From Flavobacterium sp. (GTDB taxonomy: Bacteria > Bacteroidota > Bacteroidia > Flavobacteriales > Flavobacteriaceae), in contig DMHA01000104.1 of NCBI GenBank assembly GCA_003449615.1, positions 1 through 6,256 on the forward strand: a stretch of DNA of 6,256 nucleotides, read 5' to 3'. Positions 1 through 6,253 of this stretch are shown piece after piece. The position numbers and the translations under genes were made by a program. Position 1 is the stretch's first letter; each line of letters begins with the position of its first letter. Under the pieces are notes generated by a model. The model saw nothing but the letters and a program-made list of their open reading frames with translations, was not told the origin of the DNA and searched no databases.

Positions 1-483
1 AATAATTTTTTCAGCATTAATTTTATAAAAACCTGTTTCTTTATCAAAATTTACATTACCAACACCAAATTTAGTTTCAAAATTTTTAGTCATTTTCGAA
101 ATCTGTTCTTCGGTGTTTTCAATGTCTTTAAATTTCATTTCAATAGGAGAAATTATATAAAACTTTACATAATTATCGTTCTCAATTTTTTTCAATTCAT
201 CAAATTTTAAGAATGTCAGATTCCCAGTTTTATATTCAATATTTGGCATTTTATAAACTGCCTCCATTAAACTTTTCATTTCATCGCGTGGAATTAATTC
301 AAATAATTTTGGATTTGAATAATCCAAAGCACTCTCTATCTTTTTTTCGGAAATCAGATTAAAGTAATCTGTAAAATCTTTTCTAATTTCTGAATTAACA
401 TCTATTTCTTGTCCAAATCCTATTATGCTAATGAAAATAGTTACAGATGAAATAATTAGTTTTAGATTTATGTGTTTTTCCAT
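1..483 (-). CDS. Exported protein of unknown function, 3' end beyond the window
   Basis: An uninterrupted reading frame of 161 codons starts with ATG at 483 and runs off the window edge without a stop, so the C-terminus is missing. The N-terminus (MEKHINLKLIISSVTIFISI, then IGFGQE) is a lysine-containing n-region, a hydrophobic stretch at about residues 9-23 and a probable signal-peptidase I site after GFGQ near residue 25. The rest is soluble, charged and lysine/glutamate-rich, with segments such as DFTDYFNLISEKKIESALDY and MEAVYKMPNIEYKTG. The early helices loosely recall NTF2/SnoaL-like accumulation domains, but that is only an impression and I do not recognise the family. It starts 30 bases after the EnvC-like gene, with no terminator hairpin between them, so read-through from the envelope operon is plausible. 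No Shine-Dalgarno is visible, as is usual in this phylum. Confidence 0.8.
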   Translation of the reverse strand, partial: MEKHINLKLIISSVTIFISIIGFGQEIDVNSEIRKDFTDYFNLISEKKIESALDYSNPKLFELIPRDEMKSLMEAVYKMPNIEYKTGNLTFLKFDELKKIENDNYVKFYIISPIEMKFKDIENTEEQISKMTKNFETKFGVGNVNFDKETGFYKINAEKII

Positions 484-513
484 TTTGTTTTTATTGGTGT
501 AATATCCAACAAC

Positions 514-1821
514 TTACATATTATACAACCAACTAGCAGGATTGTTATAAGTTGTATTCTGCGAAATAGTAAACTTAAGAACTGTTCTTCCAGTTTCGCC
601 ATTGGTTCTTACTTTTCCTATGCTTTGCTTGATGCTAACTTTATCACCTTTACCCACATTTACAGAACTCAAATTTTGATAAACTGTAAAATAATCTCCG
701 TGTTGTATCATAACCGCTTTGTTTACTGGCGACAGCACCATAACACTGGTTACTTCGCCCGCAAAAACCGCTCTTGCCGAAGCTCCTTGATCGGTGGTAA
801 TTTCTACACCGCTATTGTGGACTCTTAATGATGGAAACTGTGGATGTTGTTGATCGCCAAAGGGCAAAGAAACAAAGCCCTTTTCTACTGGCCAAGGCAG
901 TTTTCCTTTGTTGGCTTTGAAATTATCGGCTAGTATTTTTTCTTCGGGTGTCAATACAATTTTGGCCGAAGATACTGCTGGTGCTGCCGAGACAATGGCT
1001 CTTGCTCGTGTTTTTATTTCTTCTTTGGTATCACCCTCTTTTGCTTCGGCTTCAGCTTTTTTCATCGCTTTTTCTAAGGCTGCTTTTCTATTGGCTTCGG
1101 CAATGGCTTCGCGAATTATACGATCAATTTGTCGGTCGATGGCTCTTGCTTCTTGCTGTTTTTTCTTGATGTCGGCGGCAATTTTACTTTTATCTTTTTT
1201 AATAGATTTGAGTAGTTTTTCCTGTTCTTGCTTTACTTTTAATAAAGCCAATCTTTCTTTTTCATTTTCAATAATTAGTTCTTGTTTGGCCGATTTTTGA
1301 ACGCCCAATTTTTCGTTATAAACTGTAAGTTGGTCAGATTTTGATTTAATTTCGTCGCCTTGCATTTTTCTGAAACCTGTATATTGTTTCATATACTGCG
1401 CTCTTTTATAGGCTTGCAAAAAACTCTCAGACGATAATATAAACATTGCACGACTTTGTTCCGATCGACTTTTGTATGACTTCACAATCATTTTGGCATA
1501 ATCTTCTTTCAGGATTTTGAGTTCCCTATTCAATTTATTGATTTGCAATTGATTGATATAAATATCATTGCTCAACAACTTGGCTTGTCTTTCGGTGGTA
1601 TTAATCAGTTTTTCTTTGAGCTTTATTTTATTAGCTTGAACAATAACAACGCTTACTGCCGATTTTTCTTTTTTCTTAACCGACTGCAACAACTTTTCAT
1701 TTTCATTAATTTCTTGTTGAATTTGGGCTTTTCGTTGTTCTAATTTTTCTTGTTGGGTTTCTTGACTCCACATCATTGAAGTCATACAAATTAAAATCAG
1801 GCTTAGGAGAAATTTTGACAT
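514..1821 (-). CDS. EnvC-like murein hydrolase activator: coiled coil plus degenerate LytM/M23 domain
   Basis: This 435-residue exported protein has a signal peptide at residues 1-20 ending in MMWSQ. A long, heptad-like coiled coil rich in K, E and Q follows at roughly 21-265, with a short break near 115-150. A linker leads to a C-terminal LytM/peptidase M23-type domain at about 305-435 (GKLPWPVEKGFVSLPFGDQQHP, then VHNSGVEI, AVFAGEVTSV, MIQHGDYFTVYQNL). The layout and length match EnvC, which in E. coli is periplasmic and activates cell-division amidases rather than cutting peptidoglycan itself. Active M23 enzymes use an HxxxD motif and a later HxH motif to bind zinc. Here H335 remains, the acidic ligand position reads E340 with altered spacing, the usual Y-x-H reads YQN (381-383) and the HxH strand reads LKF (416-418 region). 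Catalysis is therefore unlikely and a regulatory role is inferred. It starts 22 bases after the DUF4292 gene. Annotation pipelines usually name such proteins 'peptidoglycan DD-metallopeptidase family', which may overstate the activity. Confidence 0.9.
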   Translation of the reverse strand: MSKFLLSLILICMTSMMWSQETQQEKLEQRKAQIQQEINENEKLLQSVKKKEKSAVSVVIVQANKIKLKEKLINTTERQAKLLSNDIYINQLQINKLNRELKILKEDYAKMIVKSYKSRSEQSRAMFILSSESFLQAYKRAQYMKQYTGFRKMQGDEIKSKSDQLTVYNEKLGVQKSAKQELIIENEKERLALLKVKQEQEKLLKSIKKDKSKIAADIKKKQQEARAIDRQIDRIIREAIAEANRKAALEKAMKKAEAEAKEGDTKEEIKTRARAIVSAAPAVSSAKIVLTPEEKILADNFKANKGKLPWPVEKGFVSLPFGDQQHPQFPSLRVHNSGVEITTDQGASARAVFAGEVTSVMVLSPVNKAVMIQHGDYFTVYQNLSSVNVGKGDKVSIKQSIGKVRTNGETGRTVLKFTISQNTTYNNPASWLYNM

Positions 1822-1843
1822 ATTAAAATAGGTTTGTGCAAAT

Positions 1844-2653
1844 TTACTTAATTATAATTCTTTTGTAATCATTTGGAACACTGTAAGGAAAAGAAAGTTC
1901 TTCATTAAAACTTACATTGTTGTATTCTAAATTGATTTCGGTCTTTCCTTTCTTTTGGTAACTGTCGATATTTAGGGTCAATGGCAAAGTCATTTCTTTG
2001 AATTCTTTTTTGTTGGAATACACCACCTGAATCATTCTCTGCTCTTTGGTTTGGGTAATTTCCTGTTTGTTTATCGTGAAATTATTTCCGTCAATATAGA
2101 ACGATTTTTTTGTATTCTCATCTGATTTTTCATCTAATCTATACACTAGATTGTCGAATGTTTCTGTATATTTTCCTTCTTTTAAATTATCAATTGCTCT
2201 TCCTAACAACATATTTTGCACTTTATTGAAGTCTAAATCGGTTCCCAACAATTGGCTTAAAGCACTAAAATCGCCTTCATAATAAGTGCCTTTTATTTTT
2301 TCGTAATAACTTACTTGGGTGGGTGTAATCGAAGCTTTTGCCATCGTGATTCCCAAAAACCGAATGCTTACTAATATCTGCTCGTCTTTTTTAAGTTTAA
2401 TTTCGGCGGTAACGTTTTGATTTTGTTTTTCGGTAGTATATTGAACACTTGCTTTTATATATAATGTCGAAAATTCATTTTTATTGTTGTAGTAGTTTTC
2501 TATGATATTATTTACCTTTTTTAAGTTTTCATTTTTCGACAAATCGACCACTGCTGTTTTCGATTTACACGAAACTAATGCCAATGCACTGATGAAGCTA
2601 ACCAAAAAAAGGCATTTCACATTTTTTGAAAATCTATTCATTCTATAGGTCAT
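1844..2653 (-). CDS. DUF4292-family lipoprotein
   Basis: This is a 269-residue lipoprotein. A basic n-region and a hydrophobic segment (CLFLVSFISALALVSC) end in a lipobox LVSC with C29 as the lipidation site, so the protein is predicted to be membrane-anchored on the periplasmic side. The body has alternating beta-strand-like segments (VTAEIKLKKDEQILVSIRF, GITMAKASITPTQVSYYEKI, GTYYEGDFSALSQLLG), matching the Bacteroidota DUF4292 family. Members are thought to resemble the LolA/LolB lipoprotein-carrier fold; a role in lipoprotein or lipid trafficking is inference. The ATG at 2653 overlaps the TGA of the upstream TPR gene as ATGA (2650-2653), which suggests translational coupling. A second ATG at 2641 (residue 5, MNRFSK) would also give a good lipoprotein signal, so the exact start is not settled. 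It is followed after 22 bases by the EnvC-like gene. Confidence 0.88.
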   Translation of the reverse strand: MTYRMNRFSKNVKCLFLVSFISALALVSCKSKTAVVDLSKNENLKKVNNIIENYYNNKNEFSTLYIKASVQYTTEKQNQNVTAEIKLKKDEQILVSIRFLGITMAKASITPTQVSYYEKIKGTYYEGDFSALSQLLGTDLDFNKVQNMLLGRAIDNLKEGKYTETFDNLVYRLDEKSDENTKKSFYIDGNNFTINKQEITQTKEQRMIQVVYSNKKEFKEMTLPLTLNIDSYQKKGKTEINLEYNNVSFNEELSFPYSVPNDYKRIIIK

Positions 2654-3999
2654 TTTTTGGCTTTTAATAATTGATTGGCTTTAGCAAAATACAGTTCTTT
2701 TTTCTTCAAATCGCCCAAACCATTGTAAGCTTCGCCCAATTGTAGATTGAAATTTAATTCTAATTTAATATCATCAACTACATAATCCAGTCCCATTTCC
2801 AGCATTATTTTGGCGTTGCTAAATCGTTTCAACTGATTGTTTGCCAAACCTGAAAAGTAATAAAACTGAGGTTGCGTTGGATAAATTTCTACCAAAGTTG
2901 TCGCTTTTTTGGCAGCAATTTCATATTGTTTGGTTTCGATATACGACTGAAGCAAAAGCAAATTGGTTTCAATATCTTCGTTCAAATTATTTTTTATTGC
3001 CTTTTCTAAATACATTATGGCTTTGTCCCATTGCTTTTTGCTGTGATAAAATTTTCCTATTTCTTTGCTGATATTTTCAGATGTATCATTATCAAAATAA
3101 GTAATTGCTTTCTCCAAATCTGGGGAATACTGTGGGTTTTTATCGACAAAAATCAGAAACTCATTCAGCAGTCGGTGTTTTATTCTATCATCTATATTTT
3201 GGTTTGCCAAAACCGCGTTCATTGCATTTATCCCTTTTTGGGCTTCGTTTTTGTCTAAATAAAATTTGAATAATCCTATTTTTACCCAATCTGAATCTGG
3301 AATTTCTGTTGCTAATTTTTTAGTAATTTCGGCTGCTTTTTCATTTTCATTATTCTCTGAATATATCTTTATTAAAGCAACATAGTTAGATTCTTCTTTT
3401 GGATTCAATTTAATTTGAACCATTAAATTATTTAATTCAGCATTTTGAAATTTCCCTTGTGCCAGAATTTGTGTTTTATACAACTCTCTTCTGTTAGACT
3501 TTCCAACTTTGTCGTTCAACTCATTGATGAGAACGAGTGCTTTGTCAAATTGTTGCGTGTTCATATAAAGCTCGACCATATCTTCTTTGTAAACTTGGTC
3601 AAATTCAATCAATTTATGGACTGCGATAATGGCTTGGTTGTAATTCTTGGTTTGGTAACTTACCTCGTACATTCCTACCCAAAACCATTTGTTTTTTGGG
3701 TCTATTTGGGTGGCTTTTTCATAAGAAGAATAGCTTTTTTCATAGTTTTTTAGACCAAAATAATTTTTCCCCATTTCTGAATAAACTGTGGCATCATTGG
3801 GTTTTAATTTCAAACATTCTTCCAATTCTGTAATGGCTTTGTCATAATTTTCGATTCCTTTTTGCTTCAAGGATTCATAAAAATAATCTTGAAATTTGTC
3901 GGTTTCAGGCACAATAGATTCTGGTTCGGTTTGTGCCAATAGCAATGCCGAATTGCAAAGCAAAACCAAGAATAAAAAGAAGGAAACCATTTTTTTCAT
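2650..3999 (-). CDS. Exported tetratricopeptide-repeat (TPR) protein
   Basis: This 449-residue protein has a signal peptide (MKKMVSFFLFLVLLCNSALL, then LAQ) cleaved near residue 23, followed by TPR-type helix pairs. The N-terminal repeats cover about residues 40-165 (for example ENYDKAITELEECLKLKPND, then YSEMGKNYFGLKNYEKSYSSY). The C-terminal repeats cover about 315-445 (KKQWDKAIMYLEKAIKNNLN, YEIAAKKATTLVEIYPTQPQ, RFSNAKIMLEMGLD). The middle is helical with less regular repeats. TPRs form protein-binding solenoids, so this is probably a periplasmic scaffold for the envelope proteins encoded next to it; the partner is unknown. The frame stays open to a GTG at 4014, but I prefer ATG 3999. The GTG lies inside an intergenic repeat motif (tttgtggttaaa), and starting at 3999 gives a cleaner signal peptide. 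ATG 3990 (residue 4) is also possible. Its TGA overlaps the DUF4292 start by four bases. Confidence 0.9.
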   Translation of the reverse strand: MKKMVSFFLFLVLLCNSALLLAQTEPESIVPETDKFQDYFYESLKQKGIENYDKAITELEECLKLKPNDATVYSEMGKNYFGLKNYEKSYSSYEKATQIDPKNKWFWVGMYEVSYQTKNYNQAIIAVHKLIEFDQVYKEDMVELYMNTQQFDKALVLINELNDKVGKSNRRELYKTQILAQGKFQNAELNNLMVQIKLNPKEESNYVALIKIYSENNENEKAAEITKKLATEIPDSDWVKIGLFKFYLDKNEAQKGINAMNAVLANQNIDDRIKHRLLNEFLIFVDKNPQYSPDLEKAITYFDNDTSENISKEIGKFYHSKKQWDKAIMYLEKAIKNNLNEDIETNLLLLQSYIETKQYEIAAKKATTLVEIYPTQPQFYYFSGLANNQLKRFSNAKIMLEMGLDYVVDDIKLELNFNLQLGEAYNGLGDLKKKELYFAKANQLLKAKK

Positions 4000-4007
4000 T
4001 GTTTGTT

Positions 4008-4119
4008 TAACCACAAAGTCTACGAAGAAGGCGCAAAATTTAAGTGCGGAACAAATCCTTTTGGAAGCTTTTCGTGTTTTTTGTTTCTTTAAGTGTTTTA
4101 TTTATTCTTTAGTGTTTGG
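4008..4119. repeat. Dispersed intergenic repeat of the 'accacaaag / ctttgtggt' type
   Basis: The 130-base gap between the three-gene cassette and the TPR gene is low in complexity and is made of short related words. The left arm on the plus strand reads aaccacaaagtctacgaag and continues with gcgcaaaattt. The right arm contains ttcgtg, ttctttaagtgttt (4085-4098) and ttctttagtgttt (4106-4118), which is loosely the reverse complement of the left arm. A 10-base direct repeat, aaatcctttt, occurs at 4053-4062 and 4120-4129. Sequences of this kind (accacaaag...cacgaag / cttcgtg...ctttgtggt) are, from memory, scattered between genes in many Bacteroidota genomes. No transposase or strong hairpin is seen here, and the function is unknown. 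The left arm reaches the start region of the TPR gene and explains the spurious upstream GTG. Confidence 0.5.
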
Positions 4120-4129
4120 AAATCCTTTT

Positions 4130-4363
4130 CTAATGCTTTTTTTCTATTTCATTTTCAATTAAATCTTCTACCAAATATTTGTAATCTAAGTACTGAATAT
4201 CATAAATACCATCGTGAATTTGTTTACAAATTTTACTGGTATAATAAATAGTCAACGCCTCTCTATTATCAATTTGCAATCTTGCCGCTAAATATTCAAT
4301 CATATTTATTTCCAAAGACTGAACATAAATATCTTCTAAATTTTGTGCCATTTCACTTGTCAT
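4130..4363 (-). CDS. Small acidic protein, DUF3791-like; third gene of the DUF3990 cassette
   Basis: This is a 77-residue soluble, mostly helical protein with no signal peptide or membrane segment. Its core (residues 19-72) contains INMIEYLAARLQIDNREALT, IYYTSKICKQIHDG and LDYKYLVEDLIENE. The pattern of helix, [LI]-[PD]-x-x-E-[VA], aromatic, then YLVEDL near the end resembles the DUF3791 protein encoded two genes upstream, where the matching piece reads YLIEDL. Homologous small proteins are, as I recall, commonly encoded directly after DUF3990 genes. The ATG lies one base after the DUF3990 stop (TAATATG), so translation is probably coupled. Stop codon is TAG. A role as antitoxin, immunity factor or partner of the DUF3990 protein is inferred from position and size only. 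It has not been shown. Confidence 0.75.
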   Translation of the reverse strand: MTSEMAQNLEDIYVQSLEINMIEYLAARLQIDNREALTIYYTSKICKQIHDGIYDIQYLDYKYLVEDLIENEIEKKH

Positions 4364-4364
4364 A

Positions 4365-4841
4365 TTAAACGGTATAAGATTTTATAAATATAAGTTCTTT
4401 CTCTATTAATTGCTGATTTATAATGCATATTTGATTGTTCTCTTGATAATACCTTAATTCTAACAAAACCTTTTCTTTAGTCCATAAATTTTTAAAATAC
4501 ATATCGATGGTTTTAAAAATATCGTCATTGGCAACCCTTCCCATAACTATATCAAATTGTTGGTTTATTTCCTCCCCTTTTCGGCATTTACATACAAAAT
4601 CTAACCAAAGTTCGTTTTCTGTTTCAAAACTACAAACTTTATAGTCGCTGAAATTTTCAGGTAAATTATAAACATTTATAGTTGGATTTCCGCCAAGTCT
4701 TGCTGCTTTTCGCAAGGCCCATTTCTCTGCTTGCTCTTGGAATGAAGTTAAATAAAAACCTTTTCCAAAATCTAAAAATTTTTTTGAAAATGCAATATCA
4801 GGCTTTATTATTTCTTGGTTTGAGCCGTGGTAGAGTTTCAT
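4365..4841 (-). CDS. DUF3990 protein, putative ADP-ribosyltransferase-fold enzyme
   Basis: This 158-residue cytoplasmic protein has the hallmarks of DUF3990, a family I recall as grouped with ADP-ribosyltransferase folds. The motifs run in order: LYHGSN at residues 3-8 (H5 as the first NAD-site residue), DFGKGFYLT at 24-32 (Y30 as the second), WLDFV at 79-83, FDIVMGRVANDDIF at 96-109, and NQICI at 136-140 at the position of the third ART motif. This gives an H-Y-[Q] arrangement instead of the H-Y-E of PARP-like enzymes. ADP-ribosyltransferases move ADP-ribose from NAD+ to a protein, nucleic acid or small molecule; the target here is unknown. Length is normal for the family and no key motif is missing, so the gene appears intact. 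Its ATG overlaps the DUF3791 stop by four bases (ATGA, 4838-4841), and the third cassette gene starts one base after its TAA. The arrangement suggests a toxin or effector with small partners, which is inference. Confidence 0.88.
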   Translation of the reverse strand: MKLYHGSNQEIIKPDIAFSKKFLDFGKGFYLTSFQEQAEKWALRKAARLGGNPTINVYNLPENFSDYKVCSFETENELWLDFVCKCRKGEEINQQFDIVMGRVANDDIFKTIDMYFKNLWTKEKVLLELRYYQENNQICIINQQLIEKELIFIKSYTV

Positions 4842-5053
4842 TTTTGTATCGATTTTTGTGTAAGCATTTCGTTTAAATCTTCTATCAGATAATTCTCCCC
4901 AACAGTGTGCAGCACCTCATAATGCTTTATGATATAATCATCTATTATATGTAAACTATCCAAACGCTGATACACTTCCGAAACTGGAAGTTTACTCGCC
5001 GATGCAAATTTATTTAATATAAAAACCACAAATTCTAATTGATTGCTTTTCAT
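4838..5053 (-). CDS. DUF3791 protein, first gene of the DUF3990 cassette
   Basis: This 71-residue soluble, helical protein matches the DUF3791 family. Helix one is LEFVVFILNKFASASKLPVS, followed by EVYQRLDSLHIIDDYIIKHY and the family signature YEVLHTVGENYLIEDLNEML (residues 45-64; key residues Y45, L48, H49, T50, G52, Y55, D59). No signal peptide, membrane segment or recognisable DNA-binding motif is evident. DUF3791 genes are, from memory, frequently found beside DUF3990 genes, mainly in Firmicutes and Bacteroidota. It ends in an ATGA overlap with the DUF3990 gene, so its translation is likely tied to that of the putative enzyme; being first in the cassette is typical of antitoxins but not decisive. 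The 153 bases upstream are filled with repeats, and no clear TAnnTTTG-type promoter was found. Expression may therefore depend on read-through from the nucleotidyltransferase gene. Confidence 0.85.
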   Translation of the reverse strand: MKSNQLEFVVFILNKFASASKLPVSEVYQRLDSLHIIDDYIIKHYEVLHTVGENYLIEDLNEMLTQKSIQK

Positions 5054-5084
5054 TTTAAAATCTTTTTTTATTTTATAAATTACC

Positions 5085-5104
5085 CCTCCAGCTAAAGCTG
5101 GAGG
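5085..5104. repeat. REP-like perfect hairpin
   Basis: The arms cctccagc (5085-5092) and gctggagg (5097-5104) form a perfect 8-bp, GC-rich stem around the loop taaa in otherwise AT-rich DNA. No T-run follows it in either direction, so it is not a standard intrinsic terminator. It lies 31 bases upstream of the DUF3791 start and resembles REP-type palindromes scattered in flavobacterial genomes. In the nucleotidyltransferase transcript it could still protect a 3' end or slow read-through; this is inference. Confidence 0.75.
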
Positions 5105-5202
5105 CTATTGAAAACAATTAAATACAGACAATTAAATACAGCCCTATTGAAAACGATTAAATACAGCTAAAGCTGGAGGCTATTGAAAACAATTAATCAC
5201 AG
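5089..5202. repeat. Nested direct-repeat cluster between nucleotidyltransferase and cassette
   Basis: A 33-base segment at 5089-5121 recurs exactly at 5164-5196, a period of 75 bases. Within and between these copies, a unit made of ctattgaaaac followed by [a/g]attaaatacag occurs at 5105-5127, 5144-5166 and, diverged at its end, 5180-5202. A fourth, partial copy (acaattaaatacag) is at 5128-5141. The second copy of the hairpin region keeps the right arm gctggagg (5172-5179) but has lost most of its left arm. Unit spacing is irregular (39 and 36 bases), there are no unique spacers and no cas genes, so this is not a CRISPR array. It looks like a REP-type element that has duplicated locally. Confidence 0.8.
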
Positions 5203-5206
5203 GATA

Positions 5207-6217
5207 TTACTCCAACACCGAATAATCGCCAATACTAATGTTCGTGAACTTACCATCAAAACTAACGTGATTTCCTATCATCGCATTGTCAAGATTAGCA
5301 TTTTTAATATGTGAATGCGTTTGCACCAAACTGTTTTTTATGGAACTATCGACAACGTGACATCCATTTCCTAAAGAGACATTGGGACCAACTGTTGCGT
5401 TAATTAAAATCACATCTTTCCCAATATAACAAGGCGGAATGATGGTTGAATTCTCCAATTTCACATCATAATCCACCAAATGTTCTCCGTCATTATGCAA
5501 AAATCCTAACATTCTGGAATTGGTTTCCACCGTAACGTCCTTGTTTCCGCAATCCATCCATTCGGCGACTTCTCCAGGCACAAAAACCATACCCTTTGCC
5601 ATCATTTGCTTGATTCCATCATTGATTTGGTATTCGCCACCGTTGATGATATTGTTATCCAAAACATATTGCAATTCGTTTTTCAAAACGGCAACATCTT
5701 TGAAATAGTAAATTCCGATGACGGCAAGGTCGGATACAAATGTCGCCGGTTTTTCGACCAATTCAATAATTTGATTGGCTGCGTTTAAATTGACCACGCC
5801 AAAAGCTTCTGGTTGATCTACTTTTTTTACCCAAATAACGCTATCGGCATTTTGATCCAAATCGAAATCGGCACGAATCAAAGTATCAGCATAAGCAATC
5901 ACGGCTGGGCCACTCAAGGAATCTTTGGCACACATAATGGCGTGACCCGTTCCGAGTGCTTCGTTTTGATAATAAATGGTTCCTTTGGCACCTAATTTTT
6001 GAGCTATTGCAATGAGTTCTTCTTCAACTTTTTTGCCAAAACTTTCGTGAATAATAAAAGCAACTTCGTCAATTTTTTGAGTTAGAACACCCGCTATGTC
6101 TTCAACTAAACGCTGAACGATTGGTTTTCCAGCAATAGGAATTAAGGGTTTTGGAATTGTTAAGGTGTGTGGTCTTAAACGGGAACCACGTCCGGCCATT
6201 GGTACTATTATTTTCAT
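5207..6217 (-). CDS. Sugar-phosphate nucleotidyltransferase with left-handed beta-helix domain
   Basis: This 336-residue cytoplasmic enzyme of the RmlA/GlmU-like NTP-transferase family joins a nucleoside triphosphate and a sugar 1-phosphate to make an NDP-sugar and pyrophosphate. The nucleotide-binding signature PMAGRGSRLRPHT (6-18) is followed by PKPLIPIAGKP (22-32, K23 likely contacting phosphate). Next come the sugar/nucleotide-site segment EALGTGHA (86-93), AYADTL (108-113, D111 at the metal site), VEKP (154-157) and WMDCGN (220-225, D222 as second metal-site candidate). Residues from about 253 to 335 contain short hexapeptide-like turns (CYIGKDVILINATVGPNVSL), forming a beta-helix. The sugar and nucleotide cannot be read from sequence; glucose, mannose or GlcNAc 1-phosphate are all possible. 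The product probably feeds surface polysaccharide or lipopolysaccharide synthesis, which fits the envelope genes downstream. The start is ATG 6217, directly at the family's conserved N-terminus. It has a higher GC content than the downstream cassette in hand-counted samples. Confidence 0.93.
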   Translation of the reverse strand: MKIIVPMAGRGSRLRPHTLTIPKPLIPIAGKPIVQRLVEDIAGVLTQKIDEVAFIIHESFGKKVEEELIAIAQKLGAKGTIYYQNEALGTGHAIMCAKDSLSGPAVIAYADTLIRADFDLDQNADSVIWVKKVDQPEAFGVVNLNAANQIIELVEKPATFVSDLAVIGIYYFKDVAVLKNELQYVLDNNIINGGEYQINDGIKQMMAKGMVFVPGEVAEWMDCGNKDVTVETNSRMLGFLHNDGEHLVDYDVKLENSTIIPPCYIGKDVILINATVGPNVSLGNGCHVVDSSIKNSLVQTHSHIKNANLDNAMIGNHVSFDGKFTNISIGDYSVLE

Positions 6218-6224
6218 TTTTATT

Positions 6225-6253
6225 GTATTAAGATTTGAGTATTAAGTATTAAG
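6225..6253. repeat. Short GTATTAAG repeats upstream of the nucleotidyltransferase
   Basis: The 8-mer gtattaag occurs three times, at 6225-6232, 6239-6246 and 6246-6253; the last two share one base. It lies 8 bases upstream of the start codon and probably continues past the window edge. Read on the coding strand it is cttaatac. No TAnnTTTG promoter is visible here, so this is best described as simple-sequence intergenic DNA; any role in regulation is unknown. Confidence 0.6.

Noticed and set aside
484..513. Terminator or promoter between the EnvC-like gene and the last gene
   Set aside because: Only a 4-bp ttgg/ccaa pairing without a T-run is present, and no TAnnTTTG-type motif is visible.
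472..828. 118-codon open frame on the plus strand
   Set aside because: It lies opposite the EnvC-like gene and the start of the exported-protein gene, has no family resemblance and a composition expected from an antisense shadow.
908..1300. 130-codon plus-strand frame rich in A, S and F
   Set aside because: It is the antisense reading of the Lys/Glu/Ala-rich coiled coil of the EnvC-like protein, which commonly stays open by composition alone.
4130..5053. Recent foreign origin of the cassette from base composition
   Set aside because: Hand counts gave about 30% GC in the DUF3990 gene against roughly 37% in sampled lines of the nucleotidyltransferase, but the TPR gene is also near 30%. Composition therefore does not separate the cassette from its neighbours.
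5085..5104. Intrinsic terminator after the nucleotidyltransferase gene
   Set aside because: The stem is strong but lies about 100 bases after the stop codon. In the direction of transcription it is followed by ggggtaatttataaa rather than a T-run.
5089..5202. Possible CRISPR array
   Set aside because: Repeats are only three to four, irregularly spaced and nested, without unique spacers or cas genes.
5520..5995. Several 60-residue plus-strand frames opposite the nucleotidyltransferase
   Set aside because: All are antisense to a well-supported conserved gene and show no recognisable features.
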